Shown in pieces: positions 6,977-9,912 of a stretch of DNA of 9,912 nt. Under the pieces are notes generated by a model. The model made no database searches and was not told the origin of the DNA. It saw only the letters and a list, made by a program, of their open reading frames with translations. The position numbers were made by a program, and so were the translations under genes. Source of the DNA: DASVDK01 sp036381125 [NCBI: Thermodesulfobacteriota bacterium] (GTDB lineage Bacteria > DASVDK01); NCBI GenBank assembly GCA_036381125.1, contig DASVDK010000172.1, forward strand, positions 1-9,912, in the 5' to 3' direction. Within the stretch, counting starts at the first letter, position 1; every line of letters begins with the position of its first letter.

Positions 6977-8239
6977 ATGTCTCGGGAACGCCACGGGTCC
7001 GTACCTGGACGTCGCGTCGTCGTCACCGGCCTCGGCCTGGTCACCCCGCTCGGCACGGGGGTGAAGAAGACCTGGGAGGCGCTCGTCGACGGTCGGTCGG
7101 GCATCGGCCCCATCACGAAGTTCGACGCCTCGGGCTTCGACGTGAGGTTCGCGGGCGAGGTGAAGGACTTCGATCCGGACGCGTACCTGGACAAGAAGGA
7201 AGCCAGGAAGATGGACACCTTCATCCAGTACGCCATCGCGGCCGCCCAGATGGCCGTGGACGACTCGGGGCTCACCATCGACGAGTCCAACGCGGAGCGA
7301 GTCGGCGTCATCGTCGGCGCCGGCCTGGGCGGGCTGCCCGGCATCGAGAAGACGCACGAGACGCTCATGGAGCGGGGGCCCGGCCGCATCTCGCCGTACT
7401 TCATCGTGCAGGTCATCTCGAACCTCGCCCCGGGCCAGATCTCCATGCGCTTCGGCGCCAAGGGGCCGAACGTGTCCTCCGTCTCCGCCTGCGCCACCGG
7501 CAACCACTCGATCGGCGACGCGGCGGAGTGGATCCGGCGCGGCGCGGCCGACGTGATGATCGCGGGCGGCACCGAGGCCACGATCTCGCCCCTCTGCATC
7601 GGCGGCTTCGCCGCCATGAAGGCGCTCTCCACGCGCAACGACGCGCCGGAGAAGGCGTCGCGGCCCTTCGACGCCGAGCGGGACGGCTTCGTCTGCGGCG
7701 AGGGGGCGGGGATCCTGATCCTCGAGGAGTACGAGCACGCCCGCAAGCGGGGGGCACGCATCTACGCGGAGCTTGCCGGCTACGGCGCCTCGGCCGCCGC
7801 GCACCCCCTCACCAACCCCTCGCCCGGCGGCGAGGGGCCGGCCCGCGCCATGCGCATGGCGCTCCAGATGGCGCAGATCAACCCGGACGAGGTGGACCAC
7901 ATCAACGCCCACGCTACCTCGACGCCGGCCGGCGACATCGCCGAGACGCTCGCCTTCAAGCGCGCGTTCGGCGACCACGCGAAGAAGATCCCCATTTCGG
8001 CCACCAAGTCGATGACGGGGCACCTGCTCGGGGGCGCCGGCGGGGCCGAGGCGGTCTTCACGGTGCTCGCGATCTACCACAACGTCGTGCCGCCGACGAT
8101 CAACCTCGAGAAGCCCGATCCGGAGTGCGACCTCGATTACGTGCCGAACGAGGCCAGGCCGGTGAAGGTCGACGTGGCGCTCTCCAACGGCTTCGGGTTC
8201 GGCGGGACGAACTCGACCCTCGCGTTCCGGCGGGTGTGA
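6977..8239 (+). CDS. fabF: 3-oxoacyl-ACP synthase II (KAS II, FabF)
   Basis: FabF condenses malonyl-ACP with acyl-ACP in elongation. The 420-residue product matches KAS II in length. It has the Cys-His-His triad C172 ([12 protein letters not shown]), H312 ([11 protein letters not shown]) and H349 ([13 protein letters not shown]), plus the conserved K344. [13 protein letters not shown] near the N-terminus and the C-terminal [15 protein letters not shown] are signatures; the latter holds the gating glycine/phenylalanine loop. FabB is less likely because of the length and the acpP-fabF linkage. GGGAG seven bases before the ATG supports the start. The TGA stop overlaps the glyA ATG in TGATG, suggesting coupled translation. 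Confidence 0.97.
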   Translation: MSRERHGSVPGRRVVVTGLGLVTPLGTGVKKTWEALVDGRSGIGPITKFDASGFDVRFAGEVKDFDPDAYLDKKEARKMDTFIQYAIAAAQMAVDDSGLTIDESNAERVGVIVGAGLGGLPGIEKTHETLMERGPGRISPYFIVQVISNLAPGQISMRFGAKGPNVSSVSACATGNHSIGDAAEWIRRGAADVMIAGGTEATISPLCIGGFAAMKALSTRNDAPEKASRPFDAERDGFVCGEGAGILILEEYEHARKRGARIYAELAGYGASAAAHPLTNPSPGGEGPARAMRMALQMAQINPDEVDHINAHATSTPAGDIAETLAFKRAFGDHAKKIPISATKSMTGHLLGGAGGAEAVFTVLAIYHNVVPPTINLEKPDPECDLDYVPNEARPVKVDVALSNGFGFGGTNSTLAFRRV

Positions 8240-9513
8240 TGCGCACCGACCGGGCGGGCGCCCCGCTGCGAGAGGTCGATCCCGAGATCGCCGACGTCAT
8301 CCGCCGCGAGACGGTGCGGCAGGGCGATCACCTCGAGCTCATCGCCTCGGAGAACTTCGTGAGCGAGGCGGTGCTCGAGGCGGCGGGCAGCCCCCTCACC
8401 AACAAGTAAGCCGAGGGCTACCCCGGCAAGCGGTACTACGGCGGCTGCGAGGTCATCGACGAGGCGGAGACGCTCGCCATCCAGCGCGCCTGCCGCCTCT
8501 TCGGCGCCGAGGCGGCCAACGTGCAGCCGCACTCGGGCGCGCAGGCGAACATGGCCGTCTACCTTGCCGCGCTGAAGCCGGGCGACACGGTGCTCGGCAT
8601 GAACCTCTCGATGGGCGGCCACCTCACGCACGGCAGCCCGGTGAACTTCTCCGGCATCCTCTACAAGATCGTCCCGTACGGGGTGCGCGAGTCCGACCAC
8701 CGGATCGACATGGAGCAGGTGGCCGACTTGGCCCGCCGGCACCGCCCGAAGATGATCATCGCCGGCGCGTCGGCCTACCCGCGCGCCATCGACTACCGCC
8801 CGTTCCGCGAGATCGCCGACGAGGTCGGCGCCGTCCTGATGGCCGATATCGCGCATCCGGCCGGCCTGGTGGCGACCGGCTTCCACCCGAACCCCGTCGG
8901 CGTGTGCGACTATGTCACGACGACGACGCACAAGACGCTCCGCGGCCCGCGGGGAGGGATGGTGCTCGGCTCGGCCGAGCGGATCGCCGCCGTCAACAAG
9001 GCGATCTTCCCGGGCATCCAGGGCGGGCCGCTCATGCACGTGATCGCCGCCAAGGCCGTGGCCTTCAAGGAGGCGCTCGAGCCGGCGTTCGCGAGCTACA
9101 TCGCGCAGGTCGTCAAGAACGCCGCGCGGCTGGCCGCCGAGCTGTCGGCGAAGGGGTGGAAGCTCGTCTCGGGCGGCACCGACACGCACCTTTTGCTCGT
9201 CGACCTCCGGACGACCGACATCACCGGCAAGCAGGCCGAGGCGGCGCTCGATCGGGCCGGGATCACGGTGAACAAGAACACGGTCCCCTTCGAGACCCGC
9301 AGCCCCTTCGTCACCAGCGGCATCCGGATCGGGACGCCGGCCGTGACGACCCGCGGGATGGGCGAGGCGGAGATGGTCGCCATCGCCGGCTTCATCCACG
9401 AGGCGCTCCAGGCCGTGGACGACGAGGCCCGCCTCGCGCGCGTGCGGCGCGACGTGGAGGCGCTCTGCGCCAGGTTTCCCCTGTACCCCGCCCGGGTGGC
9501 GCGCGGGGCGTGA
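8239..9513 (+). pseudogene. glyA: Serine hydroxymethyltransferase (GlyA) with one in-frame TAA at codon 57
   Basis: GlyA is the PLP enzyme that converts serine and tetrahydrofolate to glycine and 5,10-methylene-THF, the main source of one-carbon units. The frame from the ATG at 8239 (overlapping the fabF stop as TGATG) to the TGA at 9513 gives 424 codons, full length for the family. [25 protein letters not shown] leads directly to a TAA at 8407-8409, then [14 protein letters not shown] continues in the same frame. The family has tyrosine at the stop ([15 protein letters not shown]). Downstream everything looks sound: [21 protein letters not shown], the PLP lysine K232 in [13 protein letters not shown], and the C-terminal [15 protein letters not shown]. 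There are no frameshifts or other stops. Options are sequencing error, a recent nonsense mutation, or readthrough. Restart at GTG 8521 would lack the N-terminal active-site residues. Confidence 0.9.
8407..8409 (+). other. In-frame TAA replacing the conserved active-site tyrosine of GlyA
   Basis: The codon aligns with Tyr55 of E. coli SHMT in the motif [18 protein letters not shown] or TAT to TAA is a single-base change at the third position. Glu59 and Tyr67 (E. coli Glu57 and Tyr65) are retained right after it, so the lesion is one codon wide. Confidence 0.9.
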
Positions 9514-9546
9514 CCGTGGTGCGGGCGGGCCGCGCGGGGTAGCGAC

Positions 9547-9912
9547 ATGCGGTGCCCGTTCTGCCAGCACCTCGACGACAAGGTCATCGATTCCCGCCTC
9601 GCTCGCGACGGCGACGTGATCCGCCGCCGCCGCGAGTGCCTCAAGTGCGAGAAGCGCTTCACGACGTACGAGCGGGTCGAGGAGGTCATGCCGCAGGTCG
9701 TCAAGAAGGACGGCCGGCGCGAGGCGTTCGACCGGCAGAAGATCGTGGCCGGCATCCAGCGCGCCTGCGAGAAGCGCCCCGTCTCGGCAGACGCCGTCGA
9801 GGAGGTGGTCCGACGCATCGAGGCCGAGCTGACCGATTCGGGCGAGCGGGAGATCCCCTCGTCGCGGATCGGCGAGAAGGTGATGGCCGCCCTGAAGGGC
9901 CTCGACGAGGTG
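9547..9912 (+). CDS. nrdR: Transcriptional repressor NrdR (partial, runs off the right edge)
   Basis: NrdR is a nucleotide-sensing repressor that binds NrdR boxes upstream of ribonucleotide reductase genes. The window holds the first 122 codons of what is normally a protein of about 150-160 residues; no stop is reached. The N-terminal zinc ribbon has C3 and C6 (MRCPFC) and C31 and C34 (CLKC), followed by [10 protein letters not shown]. The ATP-cone domain begins near residue 49 with [16 protein letters not shown] and continues through ACEKRPVS to the edge. The start at 9547 is set by MRCPFC, the near-invariant N-terminus of the family; only a weak GGGG-rich stretch precedes it. It follows glyA by 33 bases in the same direction, an arrangement seen in many bacteria, and is probably cotranscribed with it. 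Confidence 0.95.
   Translation, partial: MRCPFCQHLDDKVIDSRLARDGDVIRRRRECLKCEKRFTTYERVEEVMPQVVKKDGRREAFDRQKIVAGIQRACEKRPVSADAVEEVVRRIEAELTDSGEREIPSSRIGEKVMAALKGLDEV

Overview
This window looks like chromosomal DNA from a high-GC Gram-negative-type bacterium (roughly 70% GC by eye, codons ending mostly in G or C). The gene order yceD-rpmF-plsX-fabH-fabD-fabG-acpP-fabF-glyA-nrdR is a well-known bacterial arrangement, familiar from deltaproteobacterial genomes and related candidate phyla. I cannot assign a phylum from sequence alone. Nothing suggests a plasmid, phage or island: there are no transposases, integrases, CRISPR arrays, tRNAs or toxin-antitoxin genes, and base composition is even throughout.

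Layout. On the minus strand at the left end is gltX (glutamyl-tRNA synthetase), transcribed leftwards with its stop near the window edge. A 231-base divergent intergenic region separates it from a rightward block that fills the rest of the window. The first rightward group is yceD (DUF177 metal-binding protein), rpmF (ribosomal protein L32), plsX (acyl-ACP:phosphate acyltransferase) and fabH (KAS III). A 302-base GC-rich gap rich in inverted repeats follows. The second group is fabD, fabG, acpP, fabF and glyA, tightly packed or overlapping. nrdR follows 33 bases later and runs off the right edge.

How the genes work together. fabD loads malonate onto the acyl carrier protein AcpP, fabH starts chains from acetyl-CoA-type primers, fabF elongates and fabG reduces. 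plsX diverts finished acyl-ACP into phosphatidic acid synthesis. yceD and rpmF link the cluster to ribosome biogenesis. glyA supplies one-carbon units, and nrdR represses ribonucleotide reductase genes, so the whole neighbourhood is growth-linked housekeeping.

The one real anomaly is in glyA. The frame is intact over about 424 codons except for a single TAA at codon 57, exactly where the family has its active-site tyrosine (Tyr55 in E. coli SHMT). No other gene here ends in TAA. A sequencing error or point nonsense mutation is the simplest reading. Two promoter-like sites share the 12-mer CTTGACAAGGGA, one before yceD and one before fabD. The second sits so close to the fabD ATG that its transcript would be nearly leaderless. 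I do not see an undescribed biological system here.
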